Positions 1-8,206 of a stretch of DNA of 64,000 nucleotides are shown here, piece after piece. The notes beneath the pieces are model-generated. The model did not search any database and was not told the origin of the DNA. It was given only the letters and a program-made list of their open reading frames with translations. The first letter of the stretch is position 1. The number at the start of each line of letters is the position of its first letter. A program made the translations under genes and the position numbers. This stretch comes from Streptomyces sp. TLI_146 (GTDB lineage: Bacteria; Actinomycetota; Actinomycetes; Streptomycetales; Streptomycetaceae): positions 6,014,001-6,078,000 of the forward strand of contig NZ_PJMX01000001.1 in assembly GCF_002846415.1 (NCBI RefSeq), read 5' to 3'.

Positions 1-633
1 ACCCGCTCCCCCGGCCGCGTACGCGAGGAGCATGCCCAGCATGAAGACGTCGGCGGCGGGGCCGGGCTGCTCGCCCGCGACCTGCTCGGGCGTCAGATAG
101 CCGACGGTGACGCCGAGGCGGCCGCCCTCACCGGCGCTCGCCGCGCTGGCGCCGCCGAGCACGCCGAAGGCGGTGACCAGCGGCCCTTCGGCGGTGAGCA
201 GCACGACATCGGGGCCCAGGCCCTGGAAGGCCTCGCCGGTCACCGCGTGCGCCCGCTCCAGGGTGGCGGCCAGCGCCGCGCCCAGGGTGCGCACGGCCTC
301 CTCGGGCAGCGGCCCGGCCAGCGCCACCGCCTCGGCGAGGGTGAGCGCGGCGGTGAACGGGGTGGCCAGCCACGGCAGCCACTCCTCGGGGCCGGTGGCG
401 AGCACCGGCGGCACCCAGGGCCCGGCGAGCCGCTCGGCGGCCTGCGCCTCGGCGCGGAAACGGGTGCGGAAGGCGGGCAGCGCGGCCAGGTCGGGGCGGG
501 CGGCGGTGACACAGACCCCGCGCCCGTCCGCCCCGTGGGCGAGATAGACCCGGGCGGTGCCGGTCTCGCGCAGCCTGGCCCGCATCCGGTACGGACCGAG
601 CTCGCGCGGTTCCTCGGCGGTCAGCGCCTCCAT
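1..633 (-). CDS. Pseudokinase-like Ser/Thr kinase domain protein (N-terminal part)
   Basis: The gene runs off the left edge; 211 codons are visible. The ATG at 633 is preceded by GGGGAG. The fold pattern is that of an actinobacterial Ser/Thr kinase: an LGPYRMRARL beginning (glycine-loop region), a 'RPDLAALPAFRTRFRAEAQA' stretch (helix C region), and 'YLTPEQVAGEQPGPAADVF' (subdomains VIII-IX). The catalytic residues are absent. The VAIK lysine position reads VCVTAA, the HRD loop is replaced by EAFQGLGPDVVLL, and DFG is replaced by AFG. It is therefore probably a non-catalytic pseudokinase with a scaffolding or ligand-binding role (inference). The C-terminus and any membrane or sensor domain lie outside the window. 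Confidence 0.75.
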   Translation of the reverse strand, partial: MEALTAEEPRELGPYRMRARLRETGTARVYLAHGADGRGVCVTAARPDLAALPAFRTRFRAEAQAAERLAGPWVPPVLATGPEEWLPWLATPFTAALTLAEAVALAGPLPEEAVRTLGAALAATLERAHAVTGEAFQGLGPDVVLLTAEGPLVTAFGVLGGASAASAGEGGRLGVTVGYLTPEQVAGEQPGPAADVFMLGMLLAYAAGGAG

Positions 634-692
634 GGTTCAACTCCCCCTGCGGCACGGCGTGGACCAGCGAGCCTATCGCGCCACAGGAGCCC

Positions 693-962
693 CTACGCGC
701 GCGGCTTCGGCTTGGTCCAGGGCCAGCGGCGCGGCTCGCGCCCCTCCGGGACGTAGGTGTACTTCCAGCCGCGCGGCAGTCCGAGGCGCTTGCCGTGTCC
801 GGCGGGTTCGCGCCGGTAGGCGTGGACGGTCGGCGGACCGCCGTCGGCGTCCGGGACCGGGACCTCGTACCACTGGGGCGGCTTGTCCGTGGGGCCGACC
901 AGGACGGGCAGGACGCGCCCGTCGAGGGGCCCGCCCACAAAGAGGGTGTTCTCGCTTCGCAC
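693..962 (-). CDS. Conserved hypothetical protein, 89 aa
   Basis: A GTG-started 89-residue soluble protein with no signal peptide or membrane segment. It begins VRSENTLFVGGPLDGRVLPV and ends in a basic, Trp/Pro-rich tail (RRWPWTKPKPRA). The 'FVGGPLDGR' opening is common in small actinobacterial proteins of unknown function. Coding strand and frame are supported by third-position G/C. The gene lies 59 bp upstream of the pseudokinase gene on the same strand and could be cotranscribed with it. No strong ribosome binding site is visible in front of the GTG. Function unknown. Confidence 0.6.
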   Translation of the reverse strand: MRSENTLFVGGPLDGRVLPVLVGPTDKPPQWYEVPVPDADGGPPTVHAYRREPAGHGKRLGLPRGWKYTYVPEGREPRRWPWTKPKPRA

Positions 963-1001
963 GCCTCAAGTGTCACACCGGTGCGGGCCGCGCCGCACGC
1001 G

Positions 1002-1727
1002 TCACAGCAGGTGGGCGGCTTCGGCCAGGACCGGGAGCACCCGGCGGGCGAGGAGTCCGGCCGGGCCGTCGGCGGGCTCCAGGGCCAGCGCGGCCCGGAC
1101 CACGGCGGCCGCCTGCGGGTCGGTGGCGGCGGTCGCGGTGAGCAGGGCCACCAGGTGGTCGACCAGCCAGTCGCGCAGCTCGGGCAGCGGCGGCTGCTTC
1201 TCCTCGTCGAGCCAGATCAGGGAGGCGGCCTCGACCGCCGCGATCCAGGTGCGCACCATCATCCGCAGCCGCGCACCCGGGCTCTCCACCCCCAGGTGGA
1301 GGAGGATCTGCTCGGCGGCGGCCCGGCGCACCTCGTCGACTATCGCGGTCGTCCGGGAGGTCTCGGCGACGCTGCCGCCCTGGAGCAGGGCGGAGAACCC
1401 GGCGTCGTGCTCGTCGACGAAGGCGAGGTAGCGGTCCAGGGCGTGGGTCAGGCGCTCGGTGAGCGGGCCGGTCTGGGGCTGGGCGAAGCAGAGTTCGAGC
1501 TCGTCGGCGGCCGAGCGCAGCGCCGCCTCGTACAACTGCTGCTTGCCGCCCGGGAAGTAGCGGTAGACCAGCGGGCGCGAGACCCCGGCCGCCTCGGCGA
1601 CGTCGTCGAGCGAGACGTCCTCCGGCGCCCGGTGCGCGAAGAGCGACAGCGCGGCGTCGAGGAGCTGGGTGCGGCGCTCCTCGACGCTGAGCCTGCGGTA
1701 CGCGGGGGTGGCGGCCGGTGAGGTCAT
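1002..1727 (-). CDS. TetR-family transcriptional regulator
   Basis: A 241-residue TetR-type repressor. The N-terminal helix-turn-helix is clear: RRTQLLDAALSLFAHRAP, then 'VSLDDVAEAAGVSRPLVYRYFPGGKQQLY'. The rest is the helical ligand-binding and dimerisation domain. The start is taken as ATG at 1727 (MTSPAATPAYRRLS). A longer in-frame start at 1847 would add a low-complexity PFPEPFAEPFAGPF stretch and has no ribosome binding site. The chosen ATG also lacks one, but a TACGCT hexamer about 7 nt upstream would fit a leaderless transcript. The gene follows the AurF-like oxygenase gene after 130 bp on the same strand, so it probably controls that gene, and perhaps the divergent ferritin-like gene, through the palindrome at 2853-2866. 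Confidence 0.85.
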   Translation of the reverse strand: MTSPAATPAYRRLSVEERRTQLLDAALSLFAHRAPEDVSLDDVAEAAGVSRPLVYRYFPGGKQQLYEAALRSAADELELCFAQPQTGPLTERLTHALDRYLAFVDEHDAGFSALLQGGSVAETSRTTAIVDEVRRAAAEQILLHLGVESPGARLRMMVRTWIAAVEAASLIWLDEEKQPPLPELRDWLVDHLVALLTATAATDPQAAAVVRAALALEPADGPAGLLARRVLPVLAEAAHLL

Positions 1728-1857
1728 ACGGGCAGCGTAATCCCCGGGCCGGCGCTTCAGGCCGGTGCTCGCGCGCGGTTGGCCGGGAGTGAAGGGCCCG
1801 GCGAACGGTTCCGCGAACGGTTCGGGAAAGGGCTCGGTGAAGGGCATGCGGGGCCGG

Positions 1858-2787
1858 TCAGGCCAGCAGACCCGAGCTCTGCCACAGCCGGCGGCCCACG
1901 CCGCGCAGCACGCCGATGTCGTCGAGGAAGTCGGTGAGCCGCCGGGCGCCGTTCTGCATCACCTCGCGCCGGTGGCCGCTGGCCTTCACCTGGGCGACGG
2001 CCTCCCGGCGGTCCAGGCCCACGTTCTCGTACACCTGGGGGTTGACGAAGCAGGTGGAGAAGACGCGGGCCGCCTCGCCGCAGCTGACCCGGGTCAGCTC
2101 CCGCTCCCAGGCGGGCGCGGTGACCATCTGGCGCCGCAACTCCTCCCGGGCGTACCGGACATGGCGGGCCTCCTCGACCACGTGGATGCGGGTGACGCCG
2201 CGCATCAGGGTCTGCACCCGGTCGTCCGGGAAGGTCAGCCGCTGCATCCAGTCGAGGATCTCCTCGCCGAGCAGGGTGGCCGCGAAGGAGCCGGGGGTGG
2301 TGGAGACGGTCTTCAGGACGCGCGCGAGGTTGTGGTAGAGCCGGGGGACCGGGTAGGTGGGCGATCCGGCCTTCTGGATCATGCGGGCGAACATCATCGA
2401 GTGGCGGCACTCGTCGGCGATCTCGGTGAGCGCGTAGCGGACGTGGTTGCTGGTGACCGGCTTGTCGTAGATGTGCCGTACCAGCAGCTGCATCAGGATG
2501 ATCTCGAACCAGATGCCGAGCGAGCCGAGCGAGGCGGCCTCGTGGCGGGACAGCTCCTGGCGCTGCTCCTCCGACATCTTCCGCCATATCGGGGTGTCGT
2601 AGAGGGAGAGCAGCTCCGGCGGCCAGAACCACTTGCCGTCCTCGAACGGCGCGTCCCAGTCCAGTTCCTTGTCGGGGTCGAAGGAGTGCTTGGCGGACGA
2701 CGCGAGCAGCCGCTCGGCGACCTCCTCGCGGTCCCGGAGCAGGCCGAGCGCGTCGCGGAGCACTTCGCTGTCGGTCACGGTCGTCAT
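1858..2787 (-). CDS. AurF-like di-iron oxygenase
   Basis: A 309-residue helical protein of the AurF/CmlI-type di-iron oxygenase family; known members oxidise aryl-amines or related substrates using a carboxylate-bridged di-iron centre. Iron-ligand motifs are visible: 'EIADECRHSMMFA' (E-x-x-D-E-x-R-H) and 'VVEEARHVRYA' (E-E-x-R-H). Further Glu/His ligands are likely in the first helices (RHEAASLGS). ATG at 2787 follows AGGTG. It is divergent from a second di-iron protein at 2981 across a 193-bp intergenic region and is followed by a TetR gene. The substrate cannot be told from sequence; no biosynthetic cluster surrounds it, so a stress or lipid-modifying role is as likely as a secondary-metabolite one (inference). 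Confidence 0.8.
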   Translation of the reverse strand: MTTVTDSEVLRDALGLLRDREEVAERLLASSAKHSFDPDKELDWDAPFEDGKWFWPPELLSLYDTPIWRKMSEEQRQELSRHEAASLGSLGIWFEIILMQLLVRHIYDKPVTSNHVRYALTEIADECRHSMMFARMIQKAGSPTYPVPRLYHNLARVLKTVSTTPGSFAATLLGEEILDWMQRLTFPDDRVQTLMRGVTRIHVVEEARHVRYAREELRRQMVTAPAWERELTRVSCGEAARVFSTCFVNPQVYENVGLDRREAVAQVKASGHRREVMQNGARRLTDFLDDIGVLRGVGRRLWQSSGLLA

Positions 2788-2852
2788 GGCGGGGGCACCT
2801 CGGTGGGAGTCGGCCTCGAAGGGGGTTACCGGCGGTCAACTCTTATGAGACT

Positions 2853-2866
2853 GCTTGTCAGCAAGC
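2853..2866. promoter_or_regulatory. Perfect palindrome, candidate TetR operator
   Basis: GCTTGTCAGCAAGC is a 5-bp inverted repeat around TCAG. It lies in the divergent promoter region between the AurF-like gene and the ferritin-like gene. TetR-family operators are commonly short palindromes of this kind, and a TetR gene is adjacent. The same spacer also holds a direct repeat CCAACGTGT at 2907-2915 and 2931-2939, exactly 24 bp apart, just upstream of the ferritin-like start. Confidence 0.5.
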
Positions 2867-2980
2867 GCGTCAATCCCTTCGGCCCGACTTGTTGACCCGG
2901 CGTCTACCAACGTGTGAGCCTGCCAAGGAGCCAACGTGTAACGGTCAGTCAGGTAGTTCCGCGAGGCGAAGGAGCCGCAC

Positions 2981-4087
2981 GTGTCGACGCACGACCTCTA
3001 TGTGAACGGCCCGCAGGACCCCCTCTGGGAGATCCCGGCCTCGGGAGCGGCGCGCTTCAGCTGGGACTATGACGACGGACGCGAGCGACTCCTCGCCCTC
3101 TACCAGAAGGGCAAGGACAAGCAGTGGGACGGCGCCAAACGGATCGACTGGGACACCGAGGTCGACCCGTACGACCCGCTGGGGACGCCCGACGAGTCGC
3201 TGACGCTGTACGGGACGCGCCACTGGGCCAAGCTGACCGGGAAGGACAAGGGCGAGCTGCGCAGGCACTACGCCTCCTGGCAGTTCAGCCAGTTCCTGCA
3301 CGGCGAGCAGGGCGCGATGGTGTGCGCGGCGCGGATCGTGGAGTCGGTGCCGGACCTGGACGCGAAGTTCTACTCCGCCACCCAGACCATGGACGAGGCG
3401 AGGCACGCGGAGGTCTACTCCCGCTTCCTCCACGACAAGATCGGCATGCTCTACCCGGTCAACGACAACCTCCAGGGGCTGCTCGGCGACACCCTGCGCG
3501 ACTCGCGCTGGGACATGCCCTACCTCGGGATGCAGGTCCTCATCGAGGGCCTCGCGCTCGCCGCCTTCGGCATGATCCGCGACACCACCGACAAGCCGCT
3601 GCCCAAGCAGATCCTCGCGTACGTGATGCAGGACGAGGCCCGGCACGTGGCCTTCGGGCGGATGGCCCTGCGCGACTACTACAAGCAGCTGAGCGACGCG
3701 GAGCTGCGCGAGCGCGAGGAATTCGTCATCGAGGGCTGCTACTTGATGCGCGACCGGCTGCGCGGGGTCGAGGTCCTGGAGAACTTCGGCATCTCCAAGG
3801 CGGAGGCCGAGCAGTTCTCGGAGGAGAACGAGTTCCTGCACCTGTTCCGCAAGCTGCTGTTCAGCCGCATCGTCCCCTGCGTCAAGGACATCGGCCTGTG
3901 GGGCAAGCGCCTCCAGCAGGCGTACGTGGACATGGGCGTCCTGGAACTCGGCGACTCCAACCTCGACCTGCTGATGGCCGAGGACGAGGAGATCGCGGAG
4001 CAACTGGACCGCGACCGTTTCGCCCAGGAGGAGACGGAGCGGGTGGCGGAGGTGGAGCAGATGATCGCGGAGGGGGCGGCGGGCTGA
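2981..4087 (+). CDS. Ferritin-like di-iron protein (R2-like)
   Basis: A 368-residue helical ferritin-like protein. Two DEARH motifs ('TMDEARHAEVYSRF' near residue 140 and 'QDEARHVAFGRMAL' near 225) and 'FLHGEQGAM' earlier give the E/H ligand set of a di-iron four-helix bundle, as in R2-like oxidases. The GTG at 2981 is preceded by AAGGAG with good spacing. The C-terminal 30 residues are very acidic and charged. It is divergent from the AurF-like gene; a shared palindrome suggests shared control. The function of this family in Streptomyces is not established; an oxidase or oxygenase acting with the AurF-like partner is possible (inference). Confidence 0.78.
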   Translation: MSTHDLYVNGPQDPLWEIPASGAARFSWDYDDGRERLLALYQKGKDKQWDGAKRIDWDTEVDPYDPLGTPDESLTLYGTRHWAKLTGKDKGELRRHYASWQFSQFLHGEQGAMVCAARIVESVPDLDAKFYSATQTMDEARHAEVYSRFLHDKIGMLYPVNDNLQGLLGDTLRDSRWDMPYLGMQVLIEGLALAAFGMIRDTTDKPLPKQILAYVMQDEARHVAFGRMALRDYYKQLSDAELREREEFVIEGCYLMRDRLRGVEVLENFGISKAEAEQFSEENEFLHLFRKLLFSRIVPCVKDIGLWGKRLQQAYVDMGVLELGDSNLDLLMAEDEEIAEQLDRDRFAQEETERVAEVEQMIAEGAAG

Positions 4088-4138
4088 GGGCCGGGGCGGG
4101 GGCCGGGCCCTCGCGTCCGGCTTCGCCCCACGGGGCGC

Positions 4139-5590
4139 TCACTCAGCAAGCGCCGCCTCCATCACCGCCTTGGCGATCGGGGCCGCGTCGCCGCCGCCGC
4201 TGATGTCCGCGCGGTTGGCCTCCGCGTCCTCGACGACCACCGCCACCGCCACCGCGGGCTGGCCCGCGTCGGCGGCCTGGGCCCAGGAGATGAACCAGGC
4301 GTAGGGGTGGCCCCGGTTGCCCACGCCGTTCTGGGCGGTGCCGGTCTTGCCGCCGACCTTCGCGCCGGGGATCGCCGCGTTGGTGCCGGTGCCCTTCTCC
4401 ACCACGTCCACCATCAGCCGCTGGAGCTGCGCGGCGGTGGTGGGGTTCATCGCCTGGCGGTAGGTGCGGGGGCCGTTCTGGGCGACCGTGGTGCCGCGTG
4501 CGGTGGTCGTCCGCTCCACCAGGTAGGGGTACTTGAGCTCCCCGCCGTTGGCCACCGCCGCCGCGACCATCGCCATCTGAAGGGGCGTCGCCGTCGTGTC
4601 GAACTGGCCGATGGAGGAGAGCGCCAACTGGTCCGGACCCATTTTCCTGTCGAAGTTGGACCTGGCCACCCCGGACGGGATCCGCAGCCGAGTGTCGTTG
4701 AACCCGAACCGGCCCACCGCCTCCAGTATCCCGGGCAGCCCCACCTTCACCCCCAGGTGCGCCATCACCGAGTTGCAGGAGACGACCACGGCGTACGCGA
4801 GCGAGGCCTTGCCGCAGCCGTCCGCCTCGTTGGGTAGCGCGGTGGTGGTGCCGGGCAGCACATAGGGGTCGGGCGTGGTGGTCGGCGCGTCCACATCGGT
4901 CACCGCGCCCGCGTCGAGCGCGGCCGCCGCCGTCACGATCTTGAAGGCGGAACCCGGCGGATAGGTCTGCCGGATCGCCCGGTCGAGCATCGGCTGGTCG
5001 GGGTCCGCGTTCAGCGCGGCCCAGGCGCCCTTGACCGCCCGCCCGGTCCCCGACAGCCGCCCCGGATCGTACGAGGGGCTGCTGACCAGCGCGAGGATCC
5101 GGCCCGTGCCCGGCTCCAGGGCGGCGACCGCGCCCCGCCTGCCGGCCAGCCCCCGGTAGGCGGCCCGCTGCACGCCCGCCCTGATGGTGGTGACCGCGTC
5201 GCCGCCGCGCTGCCGCTTGCGGGTGAGGCCGCCCCACAGCGGCTTGAGCAGCGGCGAGGTGCCGGAGAGCACCGGGTCCTCGGCGGCCTCGACGAGCGTC
5301 GTGCCGTACACCTGCGAGGCGTATCCGGTGATGGGCGCGTACAGCGGTCCGTCGGTGTACGTGCGCTCGTACCGCAGCGGCTGCCCGGTGTCCTTGGAGC
5401 CGGTGACCGCGTCGCCTTCCACCAGGATGTCGCCGCGCGGCTGGCCGTAACGGGCCAGCGTGGTACGGCGGTTGGCCGGGTCGGCGTCCAGCGCGTCGGC
5501 CTGGAGGACCTGGACGCGGGCCGCGTTGACCAGCAGCGCCACCAGGAGGAGCAGACAGCAGGCGGCGGCCCGCCGGATGTAGCGGATCAT
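4139..5590 (-). CDS. Penicillin-binding protein, transpeptidase (PBP2/PbpA type)
   Basis: A 483-residue class B-type PBP that crosslinks peptidoglycan. It has one N-terminal membrane anchor (about residues 8-24), a dimerisation region, and a complete transpeptidase domain: S214-x-x-K217 in PPGSAFKIV, S271-C-N273, and KTGT at 415-418. Its ATG overlaps the stop of the upstream FtsW-type gene by 4 bp (ATGA), the usual SEDS-PBP pairing, so the two act together in septal or sporulation wall synthesis at the membrane. Confidence 0.92.
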   Translation of the reverse strand: MIRYIRRAAACCLLLLVALLVNAARVQVLQADALDADPANRRTTLARYGQPRGDILVEGDAVTGSKDTGQPLRYERTYTDGPLYAPITGYASQVYGTTLVEAAEDPVLSGTSPLLKPLWGGLTRKRQRGGDAVTTIRAGVQRAAYRGLAGRRGAVAALEPGTGRILALVSSPSYDPGRLSGTGRAVKGAWAALNADPDQPMLDRAIRQTYPPGSAFKIVTAAAALDAGAVTDVDAPTTTPDPYVLPGTTTALPNEADGCGKASLAYAVVVSCNSVMAHLGVKVGLPGILEAVGRFGFNDTRLRIPSGVARSNFDRKMGPDQLALSSIGQFDTTATPLQMAMVAAAVANGGELKYPYLVERTTTARGTTVAQNGPRTYRQAMNPTTAAQLQRLMVDVVEKGTGTNAAIPGAKVGGKTGTAQNGVGNRGHPYAWFISWAQAADAGQPAVAVAVVVEDAEANRADISGGGDAAPIAKAVMEAALAE

Positions 5591-6966
5591 CGGCTTCCCG
5601 TCCGGACGGGGGTGATCGCGTCGCTCTCCACGGCCGGGCGCGGGGTGCGCGCGCTGTCGCTGACCCGGATGAGGAGCGCCACGATCACCCAGTTGGTGAC
5701 CACCGAGGAGCCGCCCTGGGCCAGGAACGGCATCGCCATGCCGGTGAGCGGGATCAGCCCCGTCACCCCGCCCGCGATCACGAACACCTGGAGGGCGAGG
5801 ATCGAGGCGAGCCCGACGGCGAGCAGCCGCCCGAACGGGTCGCTCAGCGCGAGGGCCGCGTGGTAGCCCCGGGCGACGAGCAGCGCGTACAGCAGGAAGA
5901 CGGCCGTGAGGCCCGCGAGGCCCAGCTCCTCGCCCGCCGTCGCCAGGATGAAGTCGGACTTGGCGGCGAACCCGATCAGGATGGAGTGCCCGGCGCCGAG
6001 GCCGGTGCCGAGCATGCCGCCCGCCGCGAAGGCGAAGAGCGACTGGGCGAGCTGGCCGGGGCCCTGGCCCGCCTCGATGGAGGCGAACGGGTGGAGCCAG
6101 TCCTGCACCCGGCTGTGCACATGCGGTTCGAGCGAGCCGACGGCCGCCGCGCCGGCCGCCGCGAGCAGCAGCCCGACCGCGATCCAGCCGGTGCGGCCCG
6201 TCGCCACGTACAGCATGATCACGAAGAGGCCGAAGAAGAGCAGCGAGGTGCCGAGGTCGCGCTCCAGGACCAGGAGGCCGACGCTGAGCAGCCAGATCGC
6301 GACGATCGGGCCGAGCACCCGGCCGGTGGGCAGCTGGAGGCGCCAGACGCGGCGGCCGGTGTACGCGAGCGCGTGGCGGTTGGCGGCCAGGTATCCGGCG
6401 AAGAAGACCGCGAACAGGATCTTGGCGAACTCGCCCGGCTGGAAGGAGAGTCCGCCCGCCCGGATCCAGATCTTGGCGCCGTTGACGGCGGGGAACGGGA
6501 TCGGCACCGCCATCAGGGCCAGGGCGGAGGCGGCCGAGAGGTAGGCGTACCGCTGGAGGACGCGGTGGTCGCGCAGGGCCAGGACGACCGCCGTGAAGAG
6601 CCCGACGCCGATCGTGGACCAGACGAGCTGGGTGGCGGCGGCGCCGCTGTGCGGGGTCTCCAGGTCGAGGCGGTGGATCAGGACCAGGCCGAGCCCGTTG
6701 AGCAGCACCGCGATGGGCAGCAGCAGCGGGTCGGCGTGCGGGGCGCGCTTGCGGACGGCGAGATGGGCGAGCAGGGCGAGCAGTCCGAGGCCCGCGCCGT
6801 GGCGGGTCGCGTCGGGCGGGACGGCGCCGCTCTTGGCCAGGCCCACGCCCGCGTATCCGTAGACCGAGACGAGGACGGCGCAGACGAGCAGCGAGAGTTC
6901 GACGCCCCGGCGCTTGGCGAGGCGCGGGACGGGCGGGGGGACGTCCGCCGCCGTCGGTGCGGTCAT
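5587..6966 (-). CDS. FtsW/RodA/SpoVE-family SEDS glycosyltransferase
   Basis: A polytopic membrane protein of about 459 residues in the SEDS family, which polymerises lipid II into glycan strands. About ten or more hydrophobic segments are visible, with the family signatures 'FQPGEFAKILFAVFFAGYLA', 'LLFFGLFVIMLYVATGR' and the C-terminal 'GLIPLTGMAMPFLAQGGSS'. The start is taken as ATG at 6966; an in-frame TTG at 6975 adds three residues. No strong Shine-Dalgarno is visible, so it may be nearly leaderless. It is translationally coupled to the PBP gene downstream. The divergent region to 7091 carries the inverted repeat CTATG/CATAG at 6994-7013. Confidence 0.9.
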   Translation of the reverse strand: MTAPTAADVPPPVPRLAKRRGVELSLLVCAVLVSVYGYAGVGLAKSGAVPPDATRHGAGLGLLALLAHLAVRKRAPHADPLLLPIAVLLNGLGLVLIHRLDLETPHSGAAATQLVWSTIGVGLFTAVVLALRDHRVLQRYAYLSAASALALMAVPIPFPAVNGAKIWIRAGGLSFQPGEFAKILFAVFFAGYLAANRHALAYTGRRVWRLQLPTGRVLGPIVAIWLLSVGLLVLERDLGTSLLFFGLFVIMLYVATGRTGWIAVGLLLAAAGAAAVGSLEPHVHSRVQDWLHPFASIEAGQGPGQLAQSLFAFAAGGMLGTGLGAGHSILIGFAAKSDFILATAGEELGLAGLTAVFLLYALLVARGYHAALALSDPFGRLLAVGLASILALQVFVIAGGVTGLIPLTGMAMPFLAQGGSSVVTNWVIVALLIRVSDSARTPRPAVESDAITPVRTGSR

Positions 6967-7090
6967 GTCGGGCAACGTAGCAAGCCGGGGCGCCTATGTC
7001 CCTTATGTCATAGTGTGCCGAGGGGGCGGGAACGCCGAGGCGGGCAACCGCGGGCGGAAAACTGACGGACCGTCACTGAGGAGTACGGCC

Positions 7091-7525
7091 ATGGGGCCCG
7101 TGGAGTTCATCGTCCTCGCCTTCCCCGAGGAGCAGCTTCGGGTGCGGGCCGTCGACTCGCTGGTGGGGGTGCGCAGGTCCCGGGCCGTACGGATGGTCGA
7201 CGCGCTGGTGGTGACCAGGACCGCGGCGGGCGAGGTGCTCGCCGCCGAGCTCGACGAGTTCGAGGAGCTCGCCGGGGTGCTGGTCGGCGAGGGCGTCGAG
7301 CGGCTGATCGGGCCGGAGGACGTCCAGGAGGCAGCGGACCTGCTCGACCTGGGCAGTTGCGCGCTGGTGGTCCTGATCGAGCATCTGTGGGCGGAGGAGG
7401 CGGCGAAGGGGGTACGGGCCGCGGGCGGGCATGTCGCCGGGTCGGTGCGGATCCCGCTGGAGCGCCTGGAGGAGGTCAGGGCGGCCCTGGCCGCGCGCAC
7501 CGAGACCGTACGAGAGGAAGGCTGA
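7091..7525 (+). CDS. DUF1269/DUF6325-type small protein
   Basis: A 144-residue acidic soluble protein. It opens MGPVEFIVLAFPEEQL, contains 'ELDEFEELAGVLVGEGVERL' and ends with 'GSVRIPLERLEEVRAALAA'. This resembles actinobacterial proteins grouped under DUF1269/DUF6325 (recalled, not searched). ATG at 7091 follows GAGGAG with good spacing; an earlier in-frame start at 6914 would run through the promoter region and is rejected. It is followed after 3 bp by a SHOCT-domain gene, so the two form an operon. Function unknown; such pairs often sit with stress or membrane-quality genes. Confidence 0.75.
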   Translation: MGPVEFIVLAFPEEQLRVRAVDSLVGVRRSRAVRMVDALVVTRTAAGEVLAAELDEFEELAGVLVGEGVERLIGPEDVQEAADLLDLGSCALVVLIEHLWAEEAAKGVRAAGGHVAGSVRIPLERLEEVRAALAARTETVREEG

Positions 7526-7528
7526 GCC

Positions 7529-7783
7529 ATGTTCATCCGGCCCGCCAAGGCGGCGGTACGACCCGTGGTGCGCCCGTCCGGCGCCCCGCTGCTGCGCGGT
7601 CTCCTGGTGGGCGGCCCGCGCCCGGCGAAGCGCGCGCCCGCCCCGCAGGAGCCGCCCGGGGAGGGCGGCCCCGGCGACGCCGCACTGGTGGACCTGCTGG
7701 CCCGGCTGGGACGGCTGGCTCAGCAGGGAGTCCTCACCCCCGAGGAGTTCACGGCCGCGAAGGCGAGACTGCTCGGGCTGTGA
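7529..7783 (+). CDS. SHOCT-domain small protein
   Basis: An 84-residue protein. The C-terminal 30 residues match the SHOCT (short C-terminal) motif: 'LLARLGRLAQQGVLTPEEFTAAKARLLGL'-type, with the L-x-x-G-x-L-T-x-E-E-F core intact. The N-terminus is basic and Pro/Ala-rich. ATG at 7529 follows AGGAAGG and comes 3 bp after the upstream stop, indicating cotranscription. SHOCT domains are thought to mediate oligomerisation or binding; no specific function can be assigned. Confidence 0.8.
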   Translation: MFIRPAKAAVRPVVRPSGAPLLRGLLVGGPRPAKRAPAPQEPPGEGGPGDAALVDLLARLGRLAQQGVLTPEEFTAAKARLLGL

Positions 7784-7806
7784 GGTGACGGCTCAGGGAC
7801 GGGCTC

Positions 7807-8148
7807 TCAGCACCAGCGGGGCGCCGGGCCGATGTTGTCGATGTACAGCGCCGAACCCCAGGCCCAGGTGCCGTCGCTCAGCAGGTACCAGCGGTTGTCG
7901 CCGTCGACGCTGCCGCCGCGGGTCTTGCAGAAGATGTGGACGATCGAGCCGTACCGCGCCATGCCGATGACTCGGCTGCTACGGGTCGGCTTGTCCCGCA
8001 GGAGCAGGCCGGACTTGGCCGTCACCCGGCCCTTGTAGTCGTTGTGGACGGATTCCTCGGCGGTCGCGGGACCGGCCGCCGCGAGGGCGGCGACCGCGCC
8101 GGTGGCCATGCACAGGCCGAACAGGGCAAGCGGGGAACGGCGGGACAC
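7807..8148 (-). CDS. Secreted SH3-like domain protein
   Basis: A 113-residue secreted protein. The GTG at 8148 sits behind GGAGG; the longer 8232 start is rejected. Signal peptide: 'SRRSPLALFGLCMATGAVAA' with a likely cleavage after GPATA. The mature part, 'GRVTAKSGLLLRDKPTRSSR' through 'WYLLSDGTWAWGSALYI', is a bacterial SH3-type fold found in cell-wall-binding or extracellular regulatory proteins. Two Cys residues (in IFCKTRG and the terminal RWC) could form a disulfide. Convergent with the SHOCT gene. Confidence 0.8.
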   Translation of the reverse strand: MSRRSPLALFGLCMATGAVAALAAAGPATAEESVHNDYKGRVTAKSGLLLRDKPTRSSRVIGMARYGSIVHIFCKTRGGSVDGDNRWYLLSDGTWAWGSALYIDNIGPAPRWC

Positions 8149-8206
8149 AGTGCCTCCTGGGGAGTGGAGGGCCGTGCTCCACGGCCCTTGGCTCGCCCCG
8201 CTCACG

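Noticed and set aside
1728..1847. N-terminal extension of the TetR gene with PFPEPFAEPFAGPF
   Set aside because: No ribosome site, low complexity, and the TetR domain starts shortly after the downstream ATG.
1858..4087. Secondary-metabolite gene cluster around the AurF-like oxygenase
   Set aside because: No synthase, carrier or tailoring genes nearby; neighbours are regulatory or cell-wall genes.
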